Origin: Neurospora intermedia
Lineage: Eukaryota; Ascomycota; Sordariomycetes; Sordariales; Sordariaceae
Assembly (NCBI GenBank): GCA_037102815.1
Contig: BTPP01000005.1
Coordinates: forward strand, 248,001-312,000
Direction of reading: 5' to 3'
DNA: 64,000 bases
The notes beneath the pieces were generated by a model. It made no database searches. It was not told the DNA's origin and saw only the letters and a program-made list of their open reading frames with translations. The stretch's first letter is position 1; each line of letters starts with the position of its first letter. The translations under genes and the position numbers were made by a program. Below, piece by piece: positions 21,686-34,517 of the stretch.

Positions 21686-23185
21686 CTTGGACCTGAAAAA
21701 GCGACGGGAGCGAGTTTTGGCAGTGAAATAGTCCAGACTCTGTTGATGGTTTGATGGACTTGTAATGGACTGGAAGTGTCCAGTTTCGAAGCGACTGTGC
21801 ATCCCATCTTTATATCTCTTTCATTTTCACATTTTCGTCCTAGGTTAGGTAGGTACTATCTTGACGCCCACATTCATGACTTGTACTCAGGCAAAATAGA
21901 GGTATCTCCGGCCACATAGCTCGAGCTAACCTTTTTCTCCAGTGGATGAAACATTCCTCCGCGCCATCTTCACCGCCGCGCCCTTGATCTTTGGTCTGGC
22001 TCTACGCCTGATCAAAGACAAACAAAGCCGTGCCGTCTGTCTCCCACCAGTGCATCACAGTACCACCTCGATACAAGGCGAGTCTCTTGAACCGAACATA
22101 CCTAAGGAAATAATGTTTCATCTGTAGTCAATCACTGTGCTAACCGCCAACTGTAATAACCACGAACCCATCGGATTGTCCCAACAATCTTTCTGTTGGT
22201 TACCTAGTATTGGACGTGACGGAAGTTGCCTTTCCTCATATGTGTATCGCTGTGCAAACACTACATAGAGTCTTCAAAGTCTGGATCGCCACGGACCAAT
22301 GAAGCGTTTGGAATTAGAGTACGATCCATGCCCCCCCTGTTTGCTTCCCCTGAAACTTTCTTTCTCAACCCTAACGAACACCCACCCCAGGTTACTGTAA
22401 GGTAGTATCGTGGGATTAAAGGGGCTGCATATAGCTACCAACCAGTTGAGTGCAACCATGCATCGCGAGAGTGGTGCAATTTCGTTAGATACCTAGGAGG
22501 CCGTTACCCCCTACCTAGCCAACGCACACAAGACAGTAGTTCTTGTAGCCCGCACTTTGCTATAGTCAAGTATCGAGATGGGTGAGCTTTGGACTGACGT
22601 GAACGAGATGATAGACCATAGTAATATGTTGCAGATGTCATCGTTGTCTGCTGCGGGCTGGGAGTACCATCGTCGTTGGTTGCATATGGGGATTAAGATA
22701 TTACCACAAGATTTGTTAGGGAACAGCGCCTATGATGGGGTTATACGGGAAGTAACACTAACACTTAGATGCGATGCGGAATGCCACCATGAAAAGTGGG
22801 GGGTGAACCTTCGGCGGATGTGGGGTCGCAGTACGCTACAGCAGCGTTCCCACTGTAAAGTCCCTAACTGTACAAGGCGCTGAACCATCTCCCGTCATCT
22901 CTGTTCCGATTTGGCGACGAGAATGGCATGTTTGCACCACATTTCTGGATCGCTTTACAACACAACTTCACTCGTGATGAGAAAGTAGAGGAAATATACG
23001 TATAAAGAAGGAGTTTCCATATTCCCATCGCATGAACAAGATACGAAACATATTGTGGAAGGCCGTCAAAATCTCAAGTGTCCTATCAGCCTTCCATGGT
23101 CCTGAGCCATTCGTCCTCCCCAAGCCAGCCTCCAGATCACATATCCTGTCGAAAGTGCCTGTCTGTCCGTCGCCCAAGCCCAATT
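21686..23185. other. intergenic 1.5 kb, no gene supported
   Basis: This contains the upstream region of the small secreted protein and the downstream region of the giant helicase/ATPase gene. Open frames at 21942-22127 and 22578-22883 are short and have no recognisable domain. No tRNA or repeat was seen. Confidence 0.45.
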
Positions 23186-26100
23186 TCAGTTCATCCCCAA
23201 ATCAGCATCACTCATCCAATGGCTTCCTCCAGCACACCTATACCCGCCTGATTGCTTAATCCAATGATACCCCATCGGACAAACCCCCATCTTCTTCAAC
23301 TTCATCTGCACCTCTTCCTCCTTCTTCCTCTCCGCTTCTTCCTCCAACAACCTTTTCACGATTCTGTCCCTGGCCGCATCTGATGCCTTCTTTGCTTCCT
23401 CTTTCAGCCGCTCGTATTCCTTTTTTCGCTCCTCTTCGGCCTTGCGATCGCGCTGGAGCTGTTCCCAGACTGCGTCACTTACTCCCGCATCGCGCTTTGC
23501 TGCATATCTCGCGTCCGACGCATCAACAGCCTGTTCATTGAGCTTAGCCGGTGAAGGTGTTCGCTCATTATCATTCCCATCATCTTCTTCTTCCTCTGAG
23601 ACGACTTCCTCGATCTTACGAGCTTGTTCGTGTGCGAAGGAAGTAGCTGTCGCCGTGAAAGTGTTAGACGAGGGCTGTTGCTGTTGCGGCGGTGCCTTGA
23701 AGAATTGCGACATCCAGCTCGGCAATCTATTTGGCATGGTTGCCTCCGCTGCAGCTTTGCCCCGCGAGGCACGTTCGACAACCATCGCATCAAGTTCTTG
23801 CCTGATGATGTCTTCGGTGAGGACAATGCGTCCCTTGCTCAGGCCCTCGTGATCTCGCATGGCCTGATTGAACATGTTCTTGGCTAGACTTTGGACATCC
23901 CGTGCGCTAGCCCAGTTGTCTTGAGCGGAGAGCTGCGTGAAGTAGGACACCAGTAGTCCTCTAAAGCGGGAGCTGGGTGTTTGGAGACAGAGGAAATCCA
24001 GCTCTATGCTCTTTTCCTTGAGAGTGTCATGGTTTTCCTCAAGCCTTTTGCGCAGTAGCTCGACGCACTCTTCTGGCGACAGGGCTCGGAAGTTGATCAC
24101 CTCTGGGAAACGAGATGTCAGACCGGTGTTGACCGACATCAAACGGTTAATGTCCGCCTCGTAGCCGGCAAGAATAATGATCAACTTCTTCTCGTACCGC
24201 TCCTTTGTAACTGAATCTACTAGTTCATCAATGGCCTCCTTGGCGAAATGTCCCTCGGCCAGTCTGTACGCCTCATCGATGAAGAGGACCCTGCCCAATG
24301 CCTTGTCCAGCTGAGCTCTGACCAGAGGCCCGGTATGCCCGACATACTTGCCAATCATCTCGCTTGCGGAGCATTCCACCACCTCAGCAGTAGACAAGAA
24401 GCCCATGTCATAGAATACCTGGCCCATCTTCTTCGCTGTAGTGGTCTTGCCGGTACCTGGAGGCCCTCTAAAGAGGAAGTTGAACGGGATGTTCTTCTTC
24501 GGATCCATGTCAATTGACTTGAACGTCCGCACAGTCTCCTGGTAGCCCTCCAACAGAGCAATGACCTCTTCAGAGCCCACTGAACCCTCGAAAAGTTTTC
24601 GGATGTTGGTCTCCGACCTCGATGCCCTATCATAATCTGGATCAAAGTCCTGTGGCTCGAAGACTGTTTCGTTCTGCACCCTCTCCTTGGCAATACGCTT
24701 CTGGTGACGGGCCTTTGCATCGTTGAGCAGGATATCAATTTCGCCAGCATTGCCAAAATTTGGCCGGTTGCGGGCACGCTTCAGCATCTCCATTGCCACG
24801 GCAGTCGCTCCGGGAGTTGCCTGATACCCCTGTTGCTTGATCTTGAGATCAAAGATGATCTGGAGTTGATCATCAGAGAAATCCTCAAAATTGAATCCTG
24901 AAGCAATGGGAAACCGGCGGGCAAGTCCTGGGTTGACGTTCTGGAACATGATCTCCATCTGGTCCTTGTATCCAAGCAGTAAAACGCAGCGGTCGTCTCC
25001 AGGTACGCTTTGGACTTCCGCCACAATTGTGTCTATGACGGCCGTCTTGAAAGTGTCCGGATTCGGTCCCGAAATACCTCCCCCGCCGTAGAGACCGTAG
25101 GCTTCATCGATGACAAGAACTTTGCCCAAACTCGCAGCCAGAATACCCTTTGTCTGCTTCTCAGAATGCCCGATGAAAGGACCAACAAAGTCAGATGGGT
25201 TTTTGATAATCACTGGAGCAAAGAGTGTTAGCGCAGATCGCAATGGCTAAAGCAAGACGTTAATGGATAACTTACCTTCGCCTTTGGACAACATTCCAAG
25301 TGCCACCAGAATTTCTCCGTACAGCTTCGCCACCGTTGTCTTTCCTGTGCCCGGATTTCCAAGAAAGACCTTGTTGAGCGAGTATTGGATCAGCGGCTGC
25401 TCCGCCAACTCCCTCTTGTAGTTCGATTGGATACTGTCGACAAGCGATTTGACGGACTCCTTCACGGATGAAAGCCCGATCAGTTGTTGCAGTTTGTTCC
25501 AGGCCTGACACTTCTGCAGAGCTACAGCGGGTTCAGGACCGATAAGATCCTCCTTGGTGAAAAACAGATCGTCAATGCCCGGCTTCTTGGCTTTGCGTTC
25601 CCGCCTTATCCTTTTTGCCTGTCGTGTAGAGATGATTTGCAATGTGTTTTCGACTGTGCGTGCATTCCCAAAGCCTTCTTTGCCGCGACCATAGCCGATT
25701 CTCCTGGAAATTATGCGACAATACAGCCCTCGGAGGCCATCCTCACATTCCATAGCGCCATTGTACTTCTCGTCAACCTTGAGTTCGAAGATTCGGAGTA
25801 GTTCATCGTCCGTATAGTCTTCGAACTTCATCTCAACCGGAAATCGGCTGGGAAGGCCTGGGTTGTGGGCATAGAAGCTCTCCATCTGCTTGTTGTAGCC
25901 AGCGAGAACGAACACAACCTTGCCTCTTAGGTTTTCGATTTCGGCCAGGAGATAGTCCAACACGCTCCCACCGCCTGGGTTGTTACCAGACGTGAGCTGG
26001 TATGCCTCGTCGATGAAGAGTACTCCTCCACCTTTATTGAGAATGTCATCAATCAGCTGCTTGCAGCCGTCTATCTTTAGGTTGGCTAACGCTGCGCCTG

Positions 26101-29100
26101 TGGTTTCCTTGAAACAGTGTCCAGGAATTACCCCCACATCAGACAGGAACTCGGCGTAGAGTCGCGCAACAGTGGTTTTCCCTGGAATGTGTGTTAGAAC
26201 AAGTATGTTTCCATATGAGTAACAAGAGGAAGAGAGAACCAACCTGTGCCAGGATTCCCCAGCATAGAGCAGCTATAACGATCCTTGCTAAGGGAGATAC
26301 CCTGACGAACGGCCGTATCGACCTTGGACTTCATGTCGAGGAACTTCTGCTTAACCTCTTCTAGCCCAATCATGGACATGAGCGTATCCATTGGCTTACT
26401 GGATGCCCCTTCACGCTCCTTGAGATACTTCCACTCGTCCTTGGCGGTATCAGGAAGGTCACTTAGCGGGTTTTGCGGATCAGCCTTTTCTCCCGCGTTG
26501 CTATTCTGCTCCGCCCGACGCTTGGCTTTCTCAGCAACCCGGCGGGTTATCTCAGCCCGTTGTTCCGCTTGTTCTTGTGCCCGTAGCTGGGCATCTTTGA
26601 GGGCCGCAACCTCCTGGCGGCGCTGTTCTAGTGTCTGTTCTCTAATCTGCTCATCTGACAGATATTTGTTCTTTCGGCGCAGATGATCGAGTTCGTCATC
26701 AAGCTCTTGGAGACTTCTGCGGTGGGCTTCTTCTCGGCGCAAACGATCTTCTTCAAGTTGGAGGTCTCTCTTGATCCTTCGTTCTTGTTCTTTGTCCTCC
26801 TTGATGCACTCGCGGCAGTTATCCTTCTGTTTGTCACAGCTAACCTTGAGCTTGTGGTTCCTTTCACACGTCTTGTCGATGATTTCATTGCACGGAGCTT
26901 GGCTGTGATCAATAACACGATGACAACGGGATTTGCACTTGTGTGTTCCGCATCTAAGTATTGCGTCACTAGCGACACAGTTAGCAGGGTAATGCAATCA
27001 GCGTACCCGAAGAGCGACACGTACCACGGCTCCGTACATCCTCCATCGGGGCAGAACTTCCTGAAATCCATGGGTTCCTTCAAGAGAGCAGTCTTTTCGG
27101 GGTGTTTTTCACACCTGACAGGAAGACCGTCGTACAGATGATTACGGCTTTTCATCAGCTCAAAGAAAGGACGCCAGGTCGGCCCACCCTTCTTGCTTCT
27201 CATGAAGGTGCCCATGTTGCCTATCAGCACCAGGCAGTTCCTTGCTCTGGTAACAAGGACGTTCAGACGCTCCGGGGCTGACATAAAACCGATATCACCG
27301 GATTCGTTGCTCCGTGTGAGTGAAGCAATGACAATGTCATTCTCTTCACCCTGGTAGTTGTCTACTCCGCCGTTAGCAGCTGCAAAATTTGTGTTGGGGG
27401 GACGATGATAACAAAGATAAACATCAATTCCCACAAGATTTACATCGAGCAGCGACTTACCAATTGTGGACACACGAAGGGGCTTCTCATCAACTTTGGC
27501 GGCCGCCTTACTCAAAAGACCAGCCCTCAGAAGCTCCAGCTTGTCCATTTCACTCAGTGCCGGATCGTGCTGGTTCTCGCGTAAAAGATCTTGAAGAACT
27601 CGGAGCTGCCCTAGATATGGCGTGAGGATAACAAGTTTGTCAGCAGAGTAGCCTTGCTGGCCAAAGAACTTGATACACTCGAGCACCATTTGGGCTTCAA
27701 ACGTATTCTTCTTGCTCTCTTTAGCTCCGGGATCACGACGTTCTCGGAGGCCCTTGTCTGTATCTTCAGGCTTCGCGTGATTTACGAACACAACGTGGTC
27801 TTGGAGCCCGCGGATCCGCGGTCTACTACTCGTCTTGGGGCCATCAAGTAGATCCGGGTAGGTTAACGCGCGCGGTATCATGGAGATCTCCGGAACCATG
27901 CGATGTTGCTTCTGCAGGGTAGTATGAGGTGCACCCTGCATAATAAGGCGTTCGAACAGGGACCGGTTCAGATCATAGCCGTCACCCTTTTCCACAGAAA
28001 GAGCGTAGTTGTTGATCTTTGGTCTGAGTTGCTTGTGGTCACCAATGAGAATCAGCTGCTTCACCGATGGGGCAAGGGCGGTGAGTACGTGACTCTCCAA
28101 GATCTCGCCTGCTTCCTCAACGAGAATCACATCAGGTGTTGCGGCCCGGATGAGACTCGAATACTTGGCAGCGCCCGTGGTGGTACAGCCAATAACTCTC
28201 TTCTGACGCATGGTATGTGCATCCGCGTCATTGAACTGGGCGTCAACTTTGCTCTGGGCCTCGTTATATTGCCGAGAAAGCTCCTCAATAGTCGCCAGGC
28301 GCTCTTCAACCAGCTCCTTGGTCCATCTGTCCAGATGGCTTTGTCGCTCGGAGAGGGACATCTGCCAAACAACGTGTGAAGTCTCGGGAATTTGCATCTT
28401 AAAGATGCCGGGGTCTTCTCCTTTGATCCACCGCTGAAAGAGATAGTCCGGTGTTGCCGGTTTTCCCTTTTTCCCTGTTCGCGTCCAGTCACTGTTGTCA
28501 GTGGGAACAAGAAGGGCTTCAAAAAAGGGGTGCGGGTCGTCTAGGAATTCAAGAAACTCCGAAACTTCGGCCCAACCAGTGCGAACCTGCTCATAGGTTT
28601 GAAAGGCGGTTTGAAGCTCCTCGGCGGAAGATTTGGCTTTATGCCTTAGAAGATCGATGGTCGCCCAAGCATCCCGTGCACGCCGATAACCACATTTTTG
28701 TTCCGAAAGAAGTAGTGGACCCATCCTGAGCGTGGACTTGGCCTTGGCTCCCAAGCGGACAATATCCTGCTCCGGGATGTTGACGTCGAGCAGGTCCTCT
28801 AGAAACTGGTCAAGGGCATGGTTTGTGTAGCTGAGGACGAGAATGCGTTGCCCAGCTTTGTGCAAGTGTTTGGCAATTTGTGCACCAATGAACGACTTTC
28901 CCGTACCTGCGTGACGCATCAGTACATGTCTGGGTCCTAGAGCAGTTCCGTTATTGACTCAAACTTACCTGGGGGTCCCTGAATAAGGGTTATCGGTTTG
29001 GTCAAGGCGTGGAGTATCGAATCAAGCTGGGCCAGATCGACAGTGATGGATTCCTCTATGGCCACAGCTTCGCCCTCGCCCATTATTATTCTCGATCTTG

Positions 29101-30487
29101 CTGACTGGAGTGCCGATACAAAGGTCTGCAATTGCGGTATCCCGGCGAAGGCCAAGCTGGCACCTGAAGGATTGATGAGAAGGTCCTGCATTGGAAGCTC
29201 TTTGATCGCCTGCAGACCAGTCAAGACAGGCTCATATGCGAACACGGGCGTGTCAATCAAAGTAAACTGAACAACATCCTGGCCGTTTGGCATTTTAAGC
29301 GCCATCAATGCTCTTTTGAGGCCGCCGGGGTCGGCAAACTGTAGGCATACAATGGGGGGAGACTCAAGAAGGAGCTCGTTGTTTCTGTCTCGATCAACAA
29401 AGGCAAAGGCAATGACCTCTTTCCCTCGCGTCAAAGCACCAAACGATTGGTGCTTGAGGAAGCGCGGATTGTCCCTGAGATATTTCTTCCGCTTGTCTGG
29501 TTCCATTTGGTTGAGAAACGCCAAACCGTGGTTGCAGCGAACCTGGAGGGTGCACGGTTTATATCGTGGTGGTCCTCTTCCAGATGAATTTGTATCCGTG
29601 AAAGATAAAGCCTCGGGTTCCAGCTTGCCAATGGTGAGTGAAGACTTCTTTGCCTTTTTGGTCTTCATAGCCGCTTGAAGGTCCTCCCGTAGTTCGGCCA
29701 GCATGTCCTCTCTTAGCAAGCGGAACTGGTTGTCCAGGTGAATAGCCGGGCGTCTGTCCAACGGACTCTCGGCGACCTCAAATGCTGTTCGATAGAAGGG
29801 CTGTTCTTTTGACAGGAACTCATCGGTAGTAGGATAGATGGCAATCTTCCTGAAGACATCATGATCATTGTCATGACGTCCGCCCGGACCATTGGCCTGC
29901 GCGGGGGCCTGCACGGAAGGCTTAGATGAGGAGCGGAGCTGCAGGGCCTTTTCGAGGCGATACCCAAGCTCGCGGGCAGAATGGTCTTGGGCGTTTAGGA
30001 GGCTTTTGTTCTCAACGATGGATTGTACCTCGTCCAGCACATCAACGTCGGCGTGTGGAGGGAGTGATAGGAGCTCCAGCGCTAGCCATGCAAAAGTGCG
30101 AACTCTATCCGGAGGCAGTTGATGGTCGTTGAAGAGTCTCATCAGGGCTTTCCAGAGAGTGGGTGGGTGGGCGATGACGATAAGCAGTTGGGCAAGCAGA
30201 TCGCCATCAGCCAGAGATTTGATGCCGGGGTCGGAGAGGAATTCCAAGAAGGGGAGGGTGTGTGACAGGATGAAGGATTCAGACAAGTTGCTCCGGACCG
30301 AGTTTCGGACCGCATCCAGGCCAGCTGAATGAGAAACGATCATCTCGACGCACGCGCTTGGAGGCTCTTGAGACCGTACAGCTTCAAGGAAGAGCTGCGC
30401 ATCATGAGAGCTGTTGACCTTGCGCTCGCCAAGAACTATGGCCCTGAAGATGGTCTTGAGCCGGGTTTGGCGTACGGTTGATGCCAT
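23186..30487 (-). CDS. giant SF1 helicase / NFX1-like / triple CbbX-type AAA+ ATPase fusion
   Basis: Six exons: 30487-28969, 28906-27461, 27364-27025, 26968-26244, 26181-25276 and 25212-23186, 2320 residues, all phases consistent. Residues 1 to about 480 form an NFX1/ZNFX1-like N-terminal region. A UPF1-like superfamily 1 helicase follows: Walker A GPPGTGKS near 505, motif II VILVEEAGE, GDHKQLRP, QHRM, DNYQGEEND and VTRARNCL. A Cys-rich segment from 1102 (RCGTHKCKSRCH) looks like an NFX1-type zinc region, then a charged coiled coil (about 1160-1280). Three CbbX/SpoVK-type AAA+ modules follow, with P-loops near 1337, 1620 and 1895 and Walker B motifs LFIDEAYQL, LVIDEAYGL and LFIDEAYRL. The tail is an acidic region, a coiled coil and a conserved-looking CPMGYHW...GYRCAGG end. 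Animal ZNFX1 acts in RNA surveillance and antiviral defence, so an RNA quality-control or defence role is inferred. Related fusions are, to my memory, widespread in filamentous ascomycetes but uncharacterised. Confidence 0.9.
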
Positions 30488-31863
30488 GTTGAGCTGGTGC
30501 AGATGCTTAAAGGAGGATCAAGAGTGGGAGATGGACGTCTTTGGCAGCGTGAAGCAATTAGACTTGGTTTGACGGGCAATTTGATAGTGTAAGTTCTTTC
30601 AAGTAGGAGTATAATGCCAATGATAGTTCCAGGAAAGGGGAGGTGAAACACAGTTATGACGAGGATTTCGGGGGGACTTGTACTCTGCTTGTCTTCAACA
30701 CGAAGGTGTAGCCGTTCCCAGCACTGGAAATTGTGATTGGCCATGATGAACATGTAAATTCCCCCCAACATCCAAGTCCAAGATCACCTCAGGCAGGAGG
30801 CCAAGGTCTCTGTAATCGGTCGAGTGGTATCGAAGTCGTGAGCACGGCGCTTCTACCTACAGCAGGCCCGTATCGGGGGCTTACTACAGGACGATGATGC
30901 ATGATGACCAAGACACCCGACGGAAGGGCATACTTTCTCGTGAGTACCATATCAGGGCTATCAAATCAGGCTGTGTGTATCTCTAGTGCAAACGGGCGTT
31001 GGTAGAGGGTTGCGATGTATCAACAAGGGTCGATGCGCTGGCAGTTGGCCTCTTGCATGAAGATATGTCGTGCACCGTCGTCGTGATTTGCGATCGCGGG
31101 TTTTGGGGACGCGGAGCGGGAGCATGATAGGACAACGGGACCATCCGACATATCTCGAGAGGCTGAGGCACTGCAGTTTCATCAATGGTCAACAAATCTG
31201 GCCGCCATATCGAATGCAAATAGCCCAGTCGGTCCGGAGCTTGACCAGTCGTCTGGATGGCGGGGATGCAGAGTCGAAGAAGGCAGACGCGGGGGTCCTT
31301 ACATACGTCCAGTGGGGTACATCTAGCCGGTGCGTCCAACCGCTGTGTGACATGATTACCCCACTACAGGTGTGTATTTTGGCCCCCAAATAGCGAGCGG
31401 CCCAGGTGGTATTGACCTCCAAGGCATTTTCAGTGGATGATGGTCGCCAAATCAGCGGCCCGGGCCAGCGTTGCGAGGCGAGGCGTTTTCTCTTCTTCCG
31501 CAGTCGGTTGGCTGCCGACGGCACATGCATGTATGTGAATTGACGTCAAATGCAGGCTTCAAACAGAGGAGAGGCAGACCGGGAGATGGTGTCGTGGAAC
31601 GCGAACCAGAGGTAGACGGACGGGTCGGAGTCATGATGTTTGATGGATGTTGACGGACAAGATTGGGAGTCGTGTAGGTGGATTGTTTAAAGGGAGAGGA
31701 AGGGAAGAGTTTTCCCTCAGAATGGTGGAAGGAAAAACTAAGACGTGACAGTGTTTTCACTAGCAGGTGTCTTTTCCGCTTCGTTCTTTCCTCAGCATCT
31801 CAAGAGTTGCCATCATCATAAGAGCACACAACCATCCCTCTTTCCTAGTCCTTAGTGACCATC
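30488..31863. other. divergent intergenic region, no gene supported
   Basis: A 1.4-kb gap between two divergent genes. Several overlapping open frames of 70-120 codons exist on both strands around 30960-31760, but none has a recognisable domain or a convincing splice structure. It probably carries both promoters. Confidence 0.45.
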
Positions 31864-33900
31864 ATGTCTTCTTATTGGGAACAAAAGGCCCAAGCGTACA
31901 TTTCCCAAGGGAGCAAAGGAAATTCTTACGGCAAACGAGTCTCTTCCACGCCAGCAACACCACGACCGCCGCTCGGACCACTCATCCAATCCATCCGTGT
32001 TAGCGACCTTAACGATGCTTCTACTCAGTACCAAGACTCGGCCACCATCCAAGGCTGTGAGGCTGTTGCTTCCTACAGCTGGCTGGGCACTGACTTGTCC
32101 AAGCCTGAGATCCTGATTCCTGGTTAGTTTTTCCAGCTTTTTCTATCATCATATCACGCCTTCTTGTCCCGGACAGTTGCAGCCGTCGTCACGACTCTGA
32201 TCAACCCCACCACTTGCACTAACACTTAGACCCACCCATCTCAAAAAGGCAAACCCCCCCTCTGGACACCTCCCTCCACAGCCCCTCAGCTCGAACAAGA
32301 CAGCGGTAAGTTCTACCGCGACCGCAACGCCGCTCGCTATCCTTCCCATCCCTTTGAGCCGGCCATTGCCACTTTACTGCGAACCAAACCTTCGCTCGTC
32401 CCCGATCTTGATATCGTCGCATGCGGCAGCACACTCGGCAACTTGCTCCGCTTTGCGCGCGGGCAGGACAAGACCTTCCGGTTTTTGGTCGAGAAGGTCG
32501 GCAACACCATCTTCTTCATCCGCCGCGAGAACTCACCAAGAGAGGTAATCCCTGATGTCAAAGGCTACGGTCACACCTTTCCAGAGAGGTACACCACCTG
32601 GGAAGAGGATGCAAAAGGATCCTGGGTAAACCAGAGGCTCATCACCTATCGGTTTGGCGGGTTGCGATTCCTGGTGAGGTTCGAGGCCGATGGGTACTTG
32701 AGTGAGGATGACTTACCAAAAGCCAGTCCGACCCCTGCTGCTGCTGTTGATGAGGACAAACCCACCACCGCCAGCGTGGATGAGCTGATGGCACTTTTCG
32801 ACAACATCGATTTCAGTGACCTCGCGTCTATAGCGGAAAAATTCAGGGATAAGCCCGTGAAGTCCGGTTACCGGGCCAAGAAGTCAACCAAGGCAGACAC
32901 CCACTTGAGCGATCTCACCTCATCTTCCTCCTCCCTTCCGCCTACCATCCCCGAATCTTCAACACCTCTCCCTCCACTCACCATCCGAACGAACGGGCCT
33001 GACGGTCTTTCCCCATCTCCCATTGTCCCCCAAGCACAAGTCTTTGATCTCAAGACCCGCACCATCAAGGCTCGTGAGAACAAGAACACCCTCGAGGAGG
33101 AGCTCCCACGCCTTTGGGTGGCACAGATTCCCAACTTCATCCTCGCCTACCACACGCGCGGCAAATTCCTGCCCAACGATATTGAAATACGGGACGTTCG
33201 TTCTGATGTCCAGCTGTGGGAGAAGGAGCGTAGCAAGGATAAGACACTGGCAAAATTAGCCGCGGTGGTGAGCAAGTTGGTGGACATTATGAGGGAGTTG
33301 GACGAGCAGTCGAATGGGGAAAAAGTGAAAGATGATGAGGGCAAGGGGTATGTGCCTCTGGACGTCAAGAGGGAGGAGGACTCTAGTGAAGACGATGAAG
33401 AGGACGATGAGAATGTCCAAAAGAGCATGGAAGTGAAATCCATAAAAGGAAAGACCAAGACATCAGACTACCATGAAAGTGACAAACCAGCCACATACAT
33501 CAAGACACCAACACCCATCAGGATCGAAGTGACTCACCGCTCCGAGAACCTCGGCACCCTCGAAATCCGTCACCAAGGCTGGGAAGAAGACAAAGAAGGC
33601 GACGGTCGCGATGGCGCGCTCTCCCACAAGCTCAGAAAAGAATGGATCGCTGCTCAATCGGATACCTTCACGAAGAAAGAAGAACTAGAATCAAATGGTA
33701 ATACCTCCTCAGACGACAGCGACAATGAGCGAGGCATTTCTGTGCATGATTACGATTACGACGATACTTACGATTACGACAATTCCTACGATTACGATGA
33801 CGACTACGGATATAATGATAGAGACAATGACGGAGAAGCCTGGGATTACACGGCTTGTTCGTCGCTTCATTGTGGGAATTGCGGGCGGTGCAGTTACTAA
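31864..33900 (+). CDS. fungal protein of the family often mislabelled geranylgeranyl pyrophosphate synthetase
   Basis: Two exons, 31864-32122 and 32249-33900, 636 residues; the 126-nt intron is phase 1 with a CTAAC branch. The conserved N-terminal region reads ASYSWL...PEILIPGKPPLWTPP, then DSGKFYRDRNAARYPSHPFEPAI, and later YRFGGLRFLVRFEADGYL. From memory, fungal proteins with this pattern are commonly annotated as geranylgeranyl pyrophosphate synthetase, but I see none of the DDxxD prenyl-binding motifs of true synthases, so I do not accept that function. The middle is Ser/Pro-rich and acidic, and the end is striking: repeated Asp-Tyr (DYDYDDTYDYDNSYDYDDDYGYN) before a CGNCGRCSY terminus. 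The role is unknown. No signal peptide or membrane segment is seen. Confidence 0.8.
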
Positions 33901-34419
33901 TTGTTCTTCTTCCTTTTTTCTCTTTACCTCCCGCGGTTTTTGTGTCGGTTTCATCTTCGTCTTTTGTGATCCCTTCGCGTACATTGAAGTTGACAAACGA
34001 TGAACTTGATTGTGTGGGGGGTGTCACAGTTGTAGACTATGACACTCAATATCTTCGTTGATCGCAAAGATGACTGTGGTTGAGAACTTTATGTGGGAGT
34101 CGGATGACGCAGGGCAGCTGGGCAGGGCAGGACTTCATGAACCGCGGGTTGATTCGAATGTTGAGGGTACTGTGGGCCATTACCTATGTTTCTTTCTTAC
34201 CGAAATGTTTTTGGATCTTTAGAAATCGGCTGCAAATAGTCCTACGTTCCAAGAGAAGTACTATTCATCATACATGTGCCATCGGGTTGTGACGAGTGCT
34301 GGTGCGGTGTTGTTATGTTGTGGTGTGATAGTGTGTGCACGAACCTACCTAGCTACCCACCTACAGTCTTTTTTCATCTATAGGACGCTATTTTTTTTCC
34401 TCTAATAATAACAACAAGC
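33901..34419. other. 3' region and spacer before the tRNA
   Basis: About 0.5 kb after the stop codon, holding the 3' untranslated region. No further gene was recognised. Confidence 0.5.
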
Positions 34420-34505
34420 GGTCCGGTGGCGAAATGGTATCGTGTGGTCCTCCTAATTCCGGGAGGATAAGACTGAGGTTGTGGGTTCGAGTCCCATCCG
34501 GATCG
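34420..34505 (+). tRNA. tRNA-Arg (CCU) with a short intron
   Basis: A cloverleaf can be folded by hand. The acceptor stem is GGTCCGG with CCGGATC (one G-U pair) and discriminator G. The D stem is GCGA/TCGT with a GG-containing loop. The anticodon stem is TGGTC/GACTG with a CCT anticodon in loop CTCCTA. The T arm is GTGGG-TTCGAGT-CCCAT. An intron of about 14 bases follows the anticodon loop at the canonical place, and its GGAGGA can pair with the anticodon region, as is common in pre-tRNAs. A T-run follows directly. The exact intron borders and the stem with two G-U pairs leave some doubt about the isotype. Confidence 0.8.
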
Positions 34506-34517
34506 TTTCTTTTTTTT
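34506..34517 (+). terminator. RNA polymerase III terminator
   Basis: TTTC followed by eight T directly after the tRNA discriminator base, the usual polymerase III stop signal. Confidence 0.8.
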
